In this document: positions 25,459-35,026 of the stretch, piece by piece
How positions within the stretch are numbered: position 1 is the first letter of the stretch
Layout of the letters: every line of letters starts with the position of its first letter
Source: Celeribacter neptunius
GTDB lineage: Bacteria; Pseudomonadota; Alphaproteobacteria; Rhodobacterales; Rhodobacteraceae
DNA length: 64,000 bases
Direction of reading: 5' to 3'
Assembly (NCBI RefSeq): GCF_900113955.1
Contig: NZ_FORH01000006.1
Coordinates: forward strand, 186,001-250,000
Made by a program: the position numbers and the translations under genes
The notes under the pieces: generated by a model
The model's database searches: none
What the model was told of the DNA's origin: nothing
The model's input: the letters and a program-made list of their open reading frames with translations, nothing else

Positions 25459-26937
25459 CTATTCCATGGCGCCGTAGAGCAGGCGCAACGGTTGGCTGCG
25501 GTCACCATGATGGAAGGGCAGGGCGATCTGCTCGCCGCTGTCATAGATGGCCTGCGCCGCATGAGGCCAACCCACCTGCGTGGCAAGCCGTTGCAGTTGC
25601 GCGTCCGTCTGCAAAGCGCGGCTGATGAGCAGAATATGCACCGCAGTTTCAGAGCGAGCCGAAGCAGGCAGGTCGGAGCGAATGGTCCAGTCCGGTCTGA
25701 GCCGCGCCAGATTGCCGCCGATATAGAAATCCGTGACGATCAGGGTGTCTTCGGGCAGGGCCATCTCTTCGATGGCCTGCGCGAGCGGGGCGAAGTCCAG
25801 ATCGCGGCGGGCGTTGTCCTTATAACGATCAAGGGTCAGGCCGGTGCAGACGAGAAGGGCGAAGAGAACAAGAGCGCCCAGATACCCACGCATTGCCAGC
25901 GGAGAGAGACGTGGTGTGAGGCGAAGGAAAACGCCAATCACGATCGGGATGACAATCGGCAAAAGCCAGCGTGGGGTGACATGGCCGACATCCGCCAGCC
26001 AGACGATCGCGAGACCGATGATGGCGAGGATCGCGCCGGCGCGGAGGAAAAGCGTCGAGATCTCGCGGGTGCCGGACTGCATGGGGCGATGCCTTGAGGC
26101 AAGCCACATCAACGCGCTGACGAGCATGGGCAGGAGAAGGAGTATGAAGAGGCCTTGAAAATAGAGCGGGACACCTTCTGGAACCAGCGGAGAGACTTGC
26201 TCCGAGATTGCCATTTTTCCAACCGAGGACAGCGCAAGGTCGGGGTTGTTTGCCATCCAGAGATAGGGGCCGGCGACGATCGCCAGGGCAAGAACCGGCG
26301 AGATCAAGATGCGTGGTGAAAGCAAAGCGGAGCGCAGCGGAGCCAGGGTGAGGGCCGCAAGGGTTAGCCCCGTCGGGATGGCCCAGAAATTGTATTTCGC
26401 GATGCCGCCCAAGCCCATGGCCAGGCCGAAAAGCGCCCAATAGCGCCAGTTGCGCGTTTTCAGAGCCCAGAGAAAGGCGGCAAAGCTCGCGGAGATCGTG
26501 GCAAGCAACATATTGGAATGGGTCGTTGCACGTTCGGCTTCCCAGGCAATGTCAGGGATGAGAAAGAGCGACAGCGCCGTGAGGGCGGCAACCCGCGCGG
26601 AAACATAGGCGCGCAGGCCGAGGAACAGGAGCGCGTAAGTCGCCCAGAGCAGCATATTCTTGAGCAGGGAGAGGGCAAATAATGTCTCCCCGAAGATCGA
26701 GAAGAGCCCCGTCTGAATCCAGTTGTACAGCGGCAGTTGCGGTCCGTAGCCCCAGCGAAACCCCGGCGTCATCAACAACATTTCTGCTTCATCGGTTTCC
26801 AGTGCGCCGCCAAGCAGCAGTCGCAGGATGACCTGGCCGGCGAAATAGGCTGTGATGATCAGAAAAAACAGCCGTGTGGTCCGGCCTGTGTTTGCAGGGA
26901 CCGGACTGGGGAGGCTGTCGGAAGACATATGTGTCAT
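25459..26937 (-). CDS. Glycosyltransferase family 39 / ArnT-like membrane protein
   Basis: A 492-residue multi-spanning protein of the PMT/ArnT superfamily. About ten hydrophobic helices fill residues 20-380. The first extracytoplasmic loop carries the acidic catalytic pair (GGALETDEAEM). WANNPDLALSS and RWLLPIVIPI lie in later loops. The C-terminal soluble part (about 385-492) has LIVTDFYIGGNLARLRPDW. Such enzymes move sugars from polyprenyl-phosphate carriers to lipid A or proteins in the periplasm; donor and acceptor are unknown. Start MTHMSSD is weakly supported; an ATG three codons later is possible. A truncated copy follows directly. Confidence 0.83.
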   Translation of the reverse strand: MTHMSSDSLPSPVPANTGRTTRLFFLIITAYFAGQVILRLLLGGALETDEAEMLLMTPGFRWGYGPQLPLYNWIQTGLFSIFGETLFALSLLKNMLLWATYALLFLGLRAYVSARVAALTALSLFLIPDIAWEAERATTHSNMLLATISASFAAFLWALKTRNWRYWALFGLAMGLGGIAKYNFWAIPTGLTLAALTLAPLRSALLSPRILISPVLALAIVAGPYLWMANNPDLALSSVGKMAISEQVSPLVPEGVPLYFQGLFILLLLPMLVSALMWLASRHRPMQSGTREISTLFLRAGAILAIIGLAIVWLADVGHVTPRWLLPIVIPIVIGVFLRLTPRLSPLAMRGYLGALVLFALLVCTGLTLDRYKDNARRDLDFAPLAQAIEEMALPEDTLIVTDFYIGGNLARLRPDWTIRSDLPASARSETAVHILLISRALQTDAQLQRLATQVGWPHAAQAIYDSGEQIALPFHHGDRSQPLRLLYGAME

Positions 26938-27004
26938 AGGGTGCGCACTTGCATGATGAATCTTGGGCGCACCCTAGCTTTTGGACACAGAAGGGTCCAT
27001 CGCT

Positions 27005-27703
27005 TCATTCCGGGCGCGGCGGGACGTTCTTGGCTTTCTCAACCGCCGGGCGGGCGTAGAAACGCTCGACATAGGCGGTCACGTTTTTCAACTCGTTATA
27101 ACCGGTCACTTCCTTGGCGCCATAGAAATCCAGCGCGTTGAGCCAGGGGGCGATCATCATGTCGGCGATGGAATAGTCATCCATGATCCAGTCGCGGCCC
27201 TCGAGACGTTGCTCGACCACGGCCAGAAGCCGTTTCGCCTCGTTGATATAGCGGTCGCGGGCCAGCGGGTCCTCCATCTTGGCGCCGGCGAATTTGTAGA
27301 AAAAGCCCAGCTGACCGAACATCGGGCCGATGCCGCCCATCTGGAACATCACCCACTGGATCGTCTCGTAGCGGGTCTTCGGATCTTGTGAGAGAAACTT
27401 GCCGCTTTTCTCGGCCAGGTAGATCAGGATGGCGCCGGATTCAAAGAGCTCGATCTGCGCACCTCCCGGCCCGTTCGGATCGATGATCGCGGGGATCTTG
27501 TTGTTCGGATTGAGCGCGAGGAATTCCGGGCTTTTCACATCGACATCGCCAAGCGTCACCAGATGCGCCTCATAGGGGATCCCCATCTCCTCTAGCGCGA
27601 TCGAGACCTTGACGCCGTTCGGCGTCGGGTAGGAATAGAGCTGCAGGAGGTCCGGGTGGTTGGCGGGCCAACGGCCGGTGATCGGGTGGGATAGCTGGGT
27701 CAT
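27005..27703 (-). CDS. Glutathione S-transferase family protein (YfcG/YghU-like)
   Basis: A 232-residue GST-fold protein. The thioredoxin-like N-terminal domain shows LYSYPTPNGVKVSIALEEM, in which Thr/Asn replace the usual catalytic Tyr or Ser as in the YfcG/YghU disulfide-bond oxidoreductase group, then NPNNKIPAI and the glutathione-binding ELFESGAILIYLAEK. The helical C-terminal domain has WVMFQMGGIGPMFGQ and YSIADMMIAPWL. Start MTQLSHPITGRWP fits the YghU-type N-terminal extension; an upstream frame is not used. Substrate unknown. Confidence 0.88.
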   Translation of the reverse strand: MTQLSHPITGRWPANHPDLLQLYSYPTPNGVKVSIALEEMGIPYEAHLVTLGDVDVKSPEFLALNPNNKIPAIIDPNGPGGAQIELFESGAILIYLAEKSGKFLSQDPKTRYETIQWVMFQMGGIGPMFGQLGFFYKFAGAKMEDPLARDRYINEAKRLLAVVEQRLEGRDWIMDDYSIADMMIAPWLNALDFYGAKEVTGYNELKNVTAYVERFYARPAVEKAKNVPPRPE

Positions 27704-27800
27704 AGGGGTCCTCGCGGGTGAACAACAGTCGAATTCCCCCCAACCTAAGCCTCGCATTCTCAAAAAAAACCGCTAATGCGTGTGCGCCAATGTGCTAAGC

Positions 27801-27833
27801 AATGTGCAGGCCGTGTTTTGCAGATGCGGCATA
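27801..27833 (+). promoter_or_regulatory. Block upstream of mscL resembling the mcl1/dgcN intergenic block
   Basis: These 33 bases align without gaps to 11469-11501 with 22 identities. The strongest part is TTTTGC, three variable bases, then TGCGGCATA. It ends 30 bp before mscL. No regulator is known to me for this pattern. Confidence 0.4.
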
Positions 27834-27862
27834 AGGTGGGACAGTTGAAAAGGCTGATAGAA

Positions 27863-28297
27863 ATGCTCAAAGAATTCAAAGATTTTATCGCCAAGGGCAA
27901 TGTCATGGACATGGCCGTTGGTATCATCGTCGGCGCCGCCTTTACGGCGATCGTCAAATCCATGGTGGCCGACCTGATCAACCCGATCATCGGCATTTTC
28001 ACCGGCGGGCTCGATTTCACCAACCGTTTCGTGGTGATTTCCGGCGATGTGGCGGCGGGCACCTCGCTCGATGCGGCGCGCGAAGCCGGGGCATCGATCT
28101 TCGCCTATGGCTCCTTCATCATGGCCGTGATCAATTTCCTGATCATCGCCTTCGTCGTCTTCATGCTGGTGCGCTACGTCAACAAGGTGAAAGACGCGGC
28201 ACAAAAGAAGGAAGAGGAGGCCCCGGCCGTGGAAGAACCCGCAGGGCCGACCGAGCTGGAGGTGCTGCTGGAAATCCGCGACTCGCTGAAAAAGTGA
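27863..28297 (+). CDS. mscL: Large-conductance mechanosensitive channel
   Basis: A 144-residue MscL, the emergency osmotic release channel of the inner membrane. [20 protein letters not shown] is the amphipathic N-terminal helix and start of TM1 with the pore-lining [10 protein letters not shown] periplasmic loop (about 45-75) has the G/N-rich segment, and TM2 is [20 protein letters not shown]. The cytoplasmic helix ends [15 protein letters not shown]. The ATG at 27863 matches the family start. It is followed by a clear terminator. Confidence 0.96.
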   Translation: MLKEFKDFIAKGNVMDMAVGIIVGAAFTAIVKSMVADLINPIIGIFTGGLDFTNRFVVISGDVAAGTSLDAAREAGASIFAYGSFIMAVINFLIIAFVVFMLVRYVNKVKDAAQKKEEEAPAVEEPAGPTELEVLLEIRDSLKK

Positions 28298-28335
28298 CCA
28301 GCGCCAGATCGGCTTCAGAACCCGGACGAAAAATC

Positions 28336-28365
28336 GGCCCGTTGGATCGCTCCAACGGGCCTTTT
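28336..28365 (+). terminator. Terminator of mscL
   Basis: Eleven-base perfect stem GGCCCGTTGGA/TCCAACGGGCC with a TCGC loop, followed by TTTTC. Confidence 0.9.
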
Positions 28366-28505
28366 CGCTGGTGGTGACTTGCGCCACCAACGGGGACACA
28401 ATCGTAATACGGGGCATGAATGGGTTTCCGTCGCGACTTGTTCAAAAAAAATAACTATGGAAGATTGTCGCGCAGATCGGAGCCTCAGAGGAAGAATTGC
28501 GCGTC

Positions 28506-28964
28506 ATGACCAAGATCGATGAAACGGATCGGCGAATTCTGCGGATTTTGCAGCGACGTGGCCGGATCTCGAATGCCGATCTGGCGCAGGAGGCCAATGT
28601 GTCGAGTTCGGCCTGTCACCGGCGGGTGCAGCGGCTCGAGGCGGAGGGGATCATCAAGGACTATGTTGCGCTTCTGGACCCCCGGGCGCTCGACCGGCGT
28701 TCGACCGTCTTTGTCGAGGTGACGCTCACCAGCCAGGCGGACGATATTCTTGCCGCCTTCGAGAAAGCCGTGCGCAATGTGCCCGATGTGCTCGAATGCC
28801 ATCTGATGGCCGGCAAGGCGGATTACATTCTCAAGGTCGTGGCCGCCGATACCGATCACTTCGCCGAGCTGCATCGTCAACTGGTGCGCTTGCCCGGGGT
28901 GCAGACCATGCAATCCTCCTTCTCCATGCGCACCGTCTTCAAGACCACGGCCCTGCCGGTCTGA
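28506..28964 (+). CDS. Lrp/AsnC-family transcriptional regulator
   Basis: A 152-residue Lrp-type regulator. The N-terminal winged helix-turn-helix (IDETDRRILRILQRRGRISN, then DLAQEANVSSSACHRRVQRL) spans residues 3-55. The RAM/AsnC ligand domain follows (about 65-150, VFVEVTLTSQ, VLECHLMAGKADYILKV). ATG at 28506 has GAGGAAG eleven bases upstream; a TTG three codons earlier is too close to it. It has no partner gene in the same direction before the GAF-HTH regulator, and its amino-acid ligand is unknown. Confidence 0.92.
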   Translation: MTKIDETDRRILRILQRRGRISNADLAQEANVSSSACHRRVQRLEAEGIIKDYVALLDPRALDRRSTVFVEVTLTSQADDILAAFEKAVRNVPDVLECHLMAGKADYILKVVAADTDHFAELHRQLVRLPGVQTMQSSFSMRTVFKTTALPV

Positions 28965-29059
28965 CGGGGTAACAGGAGGGACGCGGCGCGGAATTTGGCG
29001 AAATCCGCGCACCTGTGCTAAGGCTGAGCCCTGCCGCGTTTGGGAGGAGGCGGCACAAG

Positions 29060-30016
29060 ATGCGCACAAACCACTCTGAACACATCATTTCCGTGGTCGA
29101 ATCGGGGTCCGTCGGGACACGTCTGACCGCGAGTTGGCGGCGCTCATTGCAGAAATACGGGCTGGATCCCTCGCGCGATCCGGGGCCGCGGCGCTTTACC
29201 GAGGCGGAGGTGCATGAACGCCGTGCCCGGCTCGAAGGGTTCATGGATCTCGCCACGCCAAAGCTCGACCAGCTGTTTCAGATGGTCGGCAACACCGGCT
29301 GTTCGGTGCTGATGACCGATCGCGACGGGGTCATCCTCGATCAGCGCTCGAAGGAGGCCGACAGCGACACCTTTCAGGCCTGGGGCCTGTGGCAGGGTTG
29401 TGACTGGTCCGAGGCCGCCGAGGGCACCAATGGGATCGGCACCTGTCTCGCCGAGGCCCGTCATATCACGATCCATGGCAATGAGCATTTCATGAGCCGC
29501 AACACCGTGATGTCCTGTATGGATTCGCCGATCTTCGGCCCGGACGGGCAATTGATCGCGGCGCTCGATGTCTCGTCCTGCCGCGCCGATCAGACCGAAG
29601 CCTACGCCAGGCTCATCGCCGGTGTCGTGGCTCAGACCGCAAAACAGATCGAGACCGAGGCCTTCCGCGCCGCCTTCCCGAAAGCCCGGATCATTGCCGG
29701 TCCCGAAGAGCGCCCCGAAGGCGCGGTGCTTCTGGCCGTGGATCAGGACGACCTGATCGTCGGGGCGACCCGTGCGGCACGGCGGGCCTTTGGGCTTGGG
29801 CTGGAGGCACAGCTCACCGCGCGCCCGGCCTCCGACATTCTCGGGCGCGACAGCTCAGCTTCGGCGCTCGAACGCGCCGAGCGTGCCGCGCTCAAACGCG
29901 CCATCGCGAGGGCCGGCGGCAATATGTCGGCGGCGGCGCGCGAACTGGGAATCGGTCGCGCGACGCTCTATCGCCGGATGAAACGGCTGGGGCTTGGGGA
30001 AAACGGCGAAAACTGA
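29060..30016 (+). CDS. GAF-domain regulator with Fis-type HTH (AcoR-like, no AAA+ domain)
   Basis: A 318-residue regulator. The N-terminal part resembles AcoR-type activators (TASWRRSLQKYGLDP, then RDGVILDQRS and the WSEAAEGTNGIGTCLAE GAF core, about residues 65-195). The C-terminus is a Fis-type helix-turn-helix (about 270-312, GGNMSAAARELGIGRATLYR). The sigma-54 AAA+ ATPase domain that normally lies between these two is absent. It is replaced by about 70 residues with a small PAS-like stretch. GGAGGAGG precedes the ATG. It lies 136 bp before the aldehyde dehydrogenase gene, the likely target. Confidence 0.88.
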   Translation: MRTNHSEHIISVVESGSVGTRLTASWRRSLQKYGLDPSRDPGPRRFTEAEVHERRARLEGFMDLATPKLDQLFQMVGNTGCSVLMTDRDGVILDQRSKEADSDTFQAWGLWQGCDWSEAAEGTNGIGTCLAEARHITIHGNEHFMSRNTVMSCMDSPIFGPDGQLIAALDVSSCRADQTEAYARLIAGVVAQTAKQIETEAFRAAFPKARIIAGPEERPEGAVLLAVDQDDLIVGATRAARRAFGLGLEAQLTARPASDILGRDSSASALERAERAALKRAIARAGGNMSAAARELGIGRATLYRRMKRLGLGENGEN

Positions 30017-30152
30017 TCCCGACCTGTCTCAGAGGTGAGACATTGCTGCGGCACGGCACCAAAGTCGGGGGTGACCGACGGCATACGAGTGTCCACATTC
30101 TTCTTTACAGGCGTGCCGTGGGAGACGGCCCGCCGCAATGAGGAGGAATTCA

Positions 30153-31673
30153 ATGAACGTTCAAGCCGACGCGAGCGCCAAATACGCTTCGCCTTTCAAA
30201 TCCCGCTATGACAATTTCATCGGTGGTAAGTTCACCCCGCCGGTCAACGGCCGCTATTTCGACAACACCACACCGATCACCGGTGAGAAGGTCTGTGAAG
30301 TGGCGCGTTCGGACGCCGCCGATGTCGAGCTGGCTCTGGACGCCGCACATGCCGCGAAAGCCGCCTGGGGCAGCACCTCTGCTGCCGAGCGCTCCAACAC
30401 CCTGTTGAAAATCGCCGATCGCATCGACGAGAATCTCGAGATCATCGCTACCGCCGAGACCTGGGACAACGGCAAGCCGATCCGCGAGACCATGGCCGCC
30501 GATATCCCGCTCTCTTCCGACCATTTCCGCTATTTCGCCGGCGTGCTGCGCGGTCAGGAAGGCTCGATGTCGGAGATCGATGCGGACACCGTGGCCTATC
30601 ACTATCATGAGCCGCTGGGCGTCGTCGGTCAGATCATCCCGTGGAACTTCTCGGTTCTGATGGCCGCCTGGAAACTCGCCCCGGCGCTCGCCGCGGGCAA
30701 CTGTATCGTGCTGAAACCGGCGGAACAGACCCCGGCCGCGATCATGGTGATGATGGAACTCATCGCCGACCTGTTGCCCGATGGGGTTCTGAACATCGTC
30801 AACGGCTATGGTGCCGAAGTTGGTGCCCCGCTGGCCCGTTCGCCGCGCATTGCCAAGATCGCCTTCACCGGCTCGACCCAGACCGGTCGCATGATCATGC
30901 AATACGCCACCGAGAACCTGATCCCGGTGACCCTCGAGCTGGGCGGCAAGAGCCCGAACATCTTCTTCTCCGACGTGATGCGCGAAGATGACGCCTTCCT
31001 CGACAAGGCGGTCGAAGGTTTCGTGCTCTTTGCCTTCAACCAGGGTGAGGTCTGCACCTGCCCGAGCCGCGCGCTCATTCAGGAAGACATCTACGAAGAG
31101 TTCATCGCCCGCTGCATCAAACGCGTCGAAGCGATCATTCAGGGCGACCCGCGTGACATCAACACCATGGTCGGCGCTCAGGCCAGCTCCGAGCAGCAGG
31201 AGAAGATCCTCTCCTACCTGACCATCGGTCGCGAAGAAGGCGCCGAAGTGCTCACCGGCGGCGATGCCGCCAAGTTCAACGGCGATCTTGCCGGCGGCTA
31301 TTACATCCAGCCGACCATCCTCAAAGGCCACAACAAGATGCGGGTCTTCCAGGAAGAGATCTTTGGCCCGGTTGTCTCCGTGACCACCTTCAAGGACGAG
31401 GAAGAAGCGCTCGCCATCGCCAATGACACCATGTACGGCCTCGGCGCCGGCGTGTGGTCGCGCGACATGAACACCTGCTACCGCTTCGGGCGTCACATTC
31501 AGGCCGGTCGTGTCTGGGTGAACAACTACCACGCCTACCCGGCGCATGCCGCCTTCGGGGGCTACAAACAGTCCGGCATCGGTCGCGAGACCCACAAGAT
31601 GATGCTCGATCACTACCAGCAGACGAAAAACATGCTCGTCTCCTACAACCCGAACAAGCTGGGCTTCTTCTAA
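30153..31673 (+). CDS. NAD-dependent aldehyde dehydrogenase (AdhB/ExaC type)
   Basis: A 506-residue aldehyde dehydrogenase. The general-base glutamate is E262 (LELGGKSPN). The nucleophile is C301 in [11 protein letters not shown], with a second cysteine C303. Cofactor-binding segments are [20 protein letters not shown] and AFTGSTQTG. The CTC motif and length fit the acetaldehyde/ethanol-inducible ExaC-AldB group. GAGGAGG lies ahead of the ATG. A GAF-HTH regulator sits upstream and a DUF779 gene downstream, a recurring three-gene arrangement. Confidence 0.93.
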   Translation: MNVQADASAKYASPFKSRYDNFIGGKFTPPVNGRYFDNTTPITGEKVCEVARSDAADVELALDAAHAAKAAWGSTSAAERSNTLLKIADRIDENLEIIATAETWDNGKPIRETMAADIPLSSDHFRYFAGVLRGQEGSMSEIDADTVAYHYHEPLGVVGQIIPWNFSVLMAAWKLAPALAAGNCIVLKPAEQTPAAIMVMMELIADLLPDGVLNIVNGYGAEVGAPLARSPRIAKIAFTGSTQTGRMIMQYATENLIPVTLELGGKSPNIFFSDVMREDDAFLDKAVEGFVLFAFNQGEVCTCPSRALIQEDIYEEFIARCIKRVEAIIQGDPRDINTMVGAQASSEQQEKILSYLTIGREEGAEVLTGGDAAKFNGDLAGGYYIQPTILKGHNKMRVFQEEIFGPVVSVTTFKDEEEALAIANDTMYGLGAGVWSRDMNTCYRFGRHIQAGRVWVNNYHAYPAHAAFGGYKQSGIGRETHKMMLDHYQQTKNMLVSYNPNKLGFF

Positions 31674-31806
31674 GAAAATCCTCAGCCTGAGTTAAGCTCG
31701 GCTCCTTTTCGAGCTTATGTCCTGCGGGGCGCCCGTGTTCTCCTCCCTCCCCCCTTTGGGATGCACAGGCGCCCCGCGCTTTTTCGACCTGAAAGCCGGA
31801 AGCGAC

Positions 31807-32178
31807 ATGTCCCCCGACCTACTGCCCGCCCGCGTTATCGCAACAGAGGCCGCCCGCAAATTGCTGGCGGAGATCAAAGCAGAGCACGGCCCGGTGATCT
31901 TTGTGCAGTCGGGGGGCTGTTGCGACGGTTCCTCGCCGATGTGTTTCAAGGATGGCGATTACCTCATCGGTTCGCGTGACGTGAGACTGGGCGAGGTGGA
32001 CGGCACCCCGGTGTGGATTTCCGAAAGCCTCTATGAGATCTGGAAACACAGCCAGATGATCCTGGATGCCGCCCCCGGCCATGGCGCCGGTTTCTCGCTC
32101 GATACCGGCCGCGGCATGTGCTTCCTGTCAAAGGCGCGGGTGTTCAGTGACGCGGAATGGCAGGCGCTCGAGGCCTGA
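31807..32178 (+). CDS. DUF779 family protein
   Basis: A 123-residue DUF779 protein. The conserved core is VQSGGCCDGSSPMCF with three cysteines, then VWISESLYEIWKHSQMILD and GRGMCFLSKARVF. The family commonly neighbours aldehyde dehydrogenase genes, as here (134 bp after the stop). The cysteine cluster could bind metal or protect the dehydrogenase; its job is not known. The ATG at 31807 starts the family-like sequence; 30 upstream codons are discarded. Confidence 0.87.
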   Translation: MSPDLLPARVIATEAARKLLAEIKAEHGPVIFVQSGGCCDGSSPMCFKDGDYLIGSRDVRLGEVDGTPVWISESLYEIWKHSQMILDAAPGHGAGFSLDTGRGMCFLSKARVFSDAEWQALEA

Positions 32179-32294
32179 GCGCCTTCGTGCTGCTTTTTAC
32201 CAAACATCGCTCAATGATGGACATGGTCAGATAGATCCGCTATGTGGGCCTATCTTGCGCAGCCGTTCTGCGCGCCCTGACTGGATTTCCCTTG

Positions 32295-34346
32295 ATGCTG
32301 ACGCCCCTTTCCGACGCGCTTGCCGAGCGCGGTTATGACAAATTGACCGATGTACAGACCGCTGTGACGGCCCCGGAGCTTGCCGAGGCCGATCTGCTGG
32401 TCTCGGCCCAGACCGGTTCGGGGAAAACCGTGGGCTTCGGTCTCGCCATCGCGCCGACGCTTTTGGGCGAGGCGGAGCATTTCGAGCATGCCGGCAGCCC
32501 CTTGGCACTGATCGTCGCGCCGACCCGCGAGCTGGCGATGCAGGTGGCCCGCGAGCTGATGTGGCTCTACGGCAAGGCGGGGGCGCGGATTTCCACCTGT
32601 ATCGGTGGCATGGATGCCCGCAATGAACGGCGGAGCCTCGAGCGTGGTGCGCATATCGTTGTCGGCACGCCGGGCCGTCTGCGCGATCACATCATGCGTG
32701 GGGCGCTGGATCTGTCTGCCATTCGCGCCGTGGTTCTGGACGAGGCCGACGAGATGCTCGATCTCGGCTTCCGCGAGGATCTCGAATTCATGCTGGGCGA
32801 GGCCCCCGAGGACCGTCGCACGCTCTTGTTCTCTGCCACCGTGTCGAAAAGCATCGCCGAGATTGCCAAGACCTATCAGCGTGACGCCGTGCGCATCACC
32901 ACGATTGCGGAAAAGAGCCAGCACAGCGATATCTCCTACGAGGTGATCCAATGTGCGCCGCGCGATGCCGAGCACGCGATCATCAATCTGCTGCGCTTCC
33001 ACGACAGCGAGACCTCGATTGTCTTTGCCAACACCCGCGCCGCCGTGGCGCGTCTCACCGCGCGCTTTGCCAACCGCGGCTTCTCGGTCGTGTCCCTGTC
33101 GGGAGAACTATCGCAGGACGAGCGCAGCCATGCGCTTCAGGCGCTGCGCGATGGCCGGGCCAAGGTCTGTGTCGCCACCGATGTCGCGGCCCGCGGCATC
33201 GACCTGCCCAATCTCGAGCTGGTGATTCACGCCGATCTTCCGACCAACACCGAGGGGCTGCTGCACCGTTCGGGCCGGACCGGCCGCGCCGGGCGCAAGG
33301 GCACTTCGGTGCTGATCGCGCCGGATAACATCTCGAAGAAAGCCGCGCGGCTGTTGAAATGGGCCAAGATCGACGCCGAATGGAAATACGCGCCGACGGC
33401 GGAGGAAATCTTTGCCCTCGATGAGGCCCGGATCATGGACGATCCGGCCTGGGCCGAGGAGTTGAATGACGCGGATCACGCCTTTGCCGCGAAGCTCTTG
33501 GAGCGGTTCAGTGCGGAGCAGGTCGCCGCGGCCTGTCTGCGCCTCTACCGTGCCGGGCTGTCCGCCCCCGAAGAGCTCAATGTCCACACGGCCAAACGGC
33601 CGCAAGACCCGCGTGCCGCCTTTGGCCCGTCGAAATGGGTCTCGCTCTCGGTCGGGCGCGACCAGAATGCCGAGCCGCGCTGGCTCTTACCGCTGCTGTG
33701 CCGCGCCGGTAATCTCGACAAGACGGCCATTGGCAAGATCAAGATGGAAGACAGCGAGACTTTCGTGGAACTGAAGGAAGAGGTGGTCGCGGGTTTCCTC
33801 GACCGTCTCGGTGCCGGTGGCGAGCTGGAAGACGGGGTCAAGGCGACCCCGGTCGAGGGCGTGCCCACATTCAGCCGTGGCCCCGCCAAACCGCGCGGAC
33901 CGCGCAGTTTCGACAAGCCGCGTGGCCCCCGGGGCGACAGGCCGAAATATGACAGGCCGAAGTACGACAAACCGCGTGAGACGGCCCGCGGTGAGGCGTC
34001 CTTCGGTGAAAAGCCGCGCCATGACGGTGAGAAGACCGAGAAATACGTGAAACCCGCGCGCAAGGAACGCGATGAGGCGGTGCATGCCCCCGCCAAAGCG
34101 CCGCGTCGGGAAAAAACGCAGGAGAAGCCGAAGGGCAAACCTGCGGGTGAGGGGAAACCGCGCAAACCACGGGCAAAATCGCGTCCGAACGAGACACGCC
34201 CGAATGAAACCTGGGATAAAAAGGGCGGCGGCAAGTTTGGCGCGAAATCCGGTCCGGCAGGCAAGGGCAAGAAACCCCACCGCAAGGGCGGCGGCGCCAA
34301 AGCCGCGCATAAGGGTGGTGACGCGGTGCCGGTGCGGAAACGGTAG
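32295..34346 (+). CDS. DEAD-box RNA helicase with DbpA-like RNA-binding domain and basic tail
   Basis: A 683-residue ATP-dependent RNA helicase. Core motifs in order: Q-motif (YDKLTDVQTAV), AQTGSGKT (Walker A), PTRELAMQ, GTPGRLRDH, DEAD (LDEADEMLDLG), SAT, then in RecA2 VFANTRAAVARL, ATDVAARGIDLPNLE and HRSGRTGRAGRKG. A DbpA-type RNA-binding domain follows (about 465-530, WVSLSVGRDQNAEPRWLLPLL). From about residue 545 to the end the sequence is low-complexity Lys/Arg/Pro/Gly with RPKYDRPKYDKPR-type repeats, a likely RNA-binding tail. Start MLTPLSDALAERGY is chosen because the helicase fold begins there. Likely ribosome assembly or cold adaptation, by family. Confidence 0.93.
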   Translation: MLTPLSDALAERGYDKLTDVQTAVTAPELAEADLLVSAQTGSGKTVGFGLAIAPTLLGEAEHFEHAGSPLALIVAPTRELAMQVARELMWLYGKAGARISTCIGGMDARNERRSLERGAHIVVGTPGRLRDHIMRGALDLSAIRAVVLDEADEMLDLGFREDLEFMLGEAPEDRRTLLFSATVSKSIAEIAKTYQRDAVRITTIAEKSQHSDISYEVIQCAPRDAEHAIINLLRFHDSETSIVFANTRAAVARLTARFANRGFSVVSLSGELSQDERSHALQALRDGRAKVCVATDVAARGIDLPNLELVIHADLPTNTEGLLHRSGRTGRAGRKGTSVLIAPDNISKKAARLLKWAKIDAEWKYAPTAEEIFALDEARIMDDPAWAEELNDADHAFAAKLLERFSAEQVAAACLRLYRAGLSAPEELNVHTAKRPQDPRAAFGPSKWVSLSVGRDQNAEPRWLLPLLCRAGNLDKTAIGKIKMEDSETFVELKEEVVAGFLDRLGAGGELEDGVKATPVEGVPTFSRGPAKPRGPRSFDKPRGPRGDRPKYDRPKYDKPRETARGEASFGEKPRHDGEKTEKYVKPARKERDEAVHAPAKAPRREKTQEKPKGKPAGEGKPRKPRAKSRPNETRPNETWDKKGGGKFGAKSGPAGKGKKPHRKGGGAKAAHKGGDAVPVRKR

Positions 34347-34405
34347 ACGGGGCCGCGAGAACTCTCTTTCTCATCCTCCGAGATCGCTTTTGAACGTCGC
34401 ATTTG

Positions 34406-34558
34406 GCGCGGAACAAGGCCGATAGGCCGCCGCGCATCGCTGACGCGTCCCCATGCGGCTGCGATTTGGCGAGGTTGGCGTCCCGTGTCGAAGTTTTCCG
34501 GAGGTGGCCGGGATAAAGTGAGAGGGTCTGCGGTCGGGATCGCAACCGCACGCGTCAG
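34406..34558 (+). repeat. Dispersed hairpin repeat, copy A
   Basis: Hairpin 1 (34406-34435): GCGCGG/CCGCGC outer stem, bulge AACAA, inner GGCC-GATA-GGCC. Hairpin 2 (about 34436-34465) pairs ATCGC with GCGAT and keeps the same T-T mismatch as copies B and C. Box 2 is at 34499-34521 and box 3 at 34541-34558. The element starts 59 bp after the helicase stop in the same orientation. Its hairpin 2 and box sequences are the most diverged of the four copies. Confidence 0.78.
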
Positions 34559-34626
34559 AGATGCGCGGCTTCGCTCTGAACTCGAAACGTTCGAATAGTC
34601 TCGATCAAAAGCGAGTTCCCAAAACA

Positions 34627-34658
34627 AACCCCCGGAGGCGTGAAAGCTTCCGGGGGTT
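34627..34658 (-). terminator. Terminator of rpsU
   Basis: Thirteen-pair stem with one G-T wobble (AACCCCCGGAGGC with GCTTCCGGGGGTT), six-base loop. On the minus strand TTTGTTTT follows. Confidence 0.9.
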
Positions 34659-34709
34659 GTATTCTTTTATGTCCTCGAGAGGACCGTTCGTACGTCGGAT
34701 CAAAAGATC

Positions 34710-34916
34710 TTAGAGCATACCTTCGCGCTGAGCTTTTTTACGAGCCAGCTTGCGGGCACGGCGGATGGCCTCGGCCTTCTCGCGCGCTTTCTTCACGGAC
34801 GGCTTCTCGAAATGTTGCTTGAGCTTCATTTCACGGAAAACGCCTTCACGTTGAAGTTTCTTTTTCAGAGCACGGAGTGCCTGATCGACGTTATTGTCAC
34901 GAACGCTAACCTGCAT
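34710..34916 (-). CDS. rpsU: 30S ribosomal protein S21
   Basis: A 68-residue very basic protein, [20 protein letters not shown] at the start, then [17 protein letters not shown] and a Lys/Arg-rich C-terminus. This is the standard alphaproteobacterial S21. AAGGTGGTG precedes the ATG. Monocistronic with its own terminator. Confidence 0.97.
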   Translation of the reverse strand: MQVSVRDNNVDQALRALKKKLQREGVFREMKLKQHFEKPSVKKAREKAEAIRRARKLARKKAQREGML

Positions 34917-35026
34917 GTGGTGTCACCACCTTCCTAAGTTAGATTTGCAAAAATTGCAGGAGGCCGCCGTATAGCAAAGTCATCACGGCTTGTCTACTAT
35001 GGGGGCTGACTCATGAGGAGAAAGCC

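Larger units (their letters stand above)
34347..34709. other. Gene-free convergent gap between helicase and rpsU
   Basis: A 363-bp gap without a credible gene. It holds one hairpin repeat (34406-34558, plus orientation) and the rpsU terminator (34627-34658). The rest shows no recognisable motif. Confidence 0.6.
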
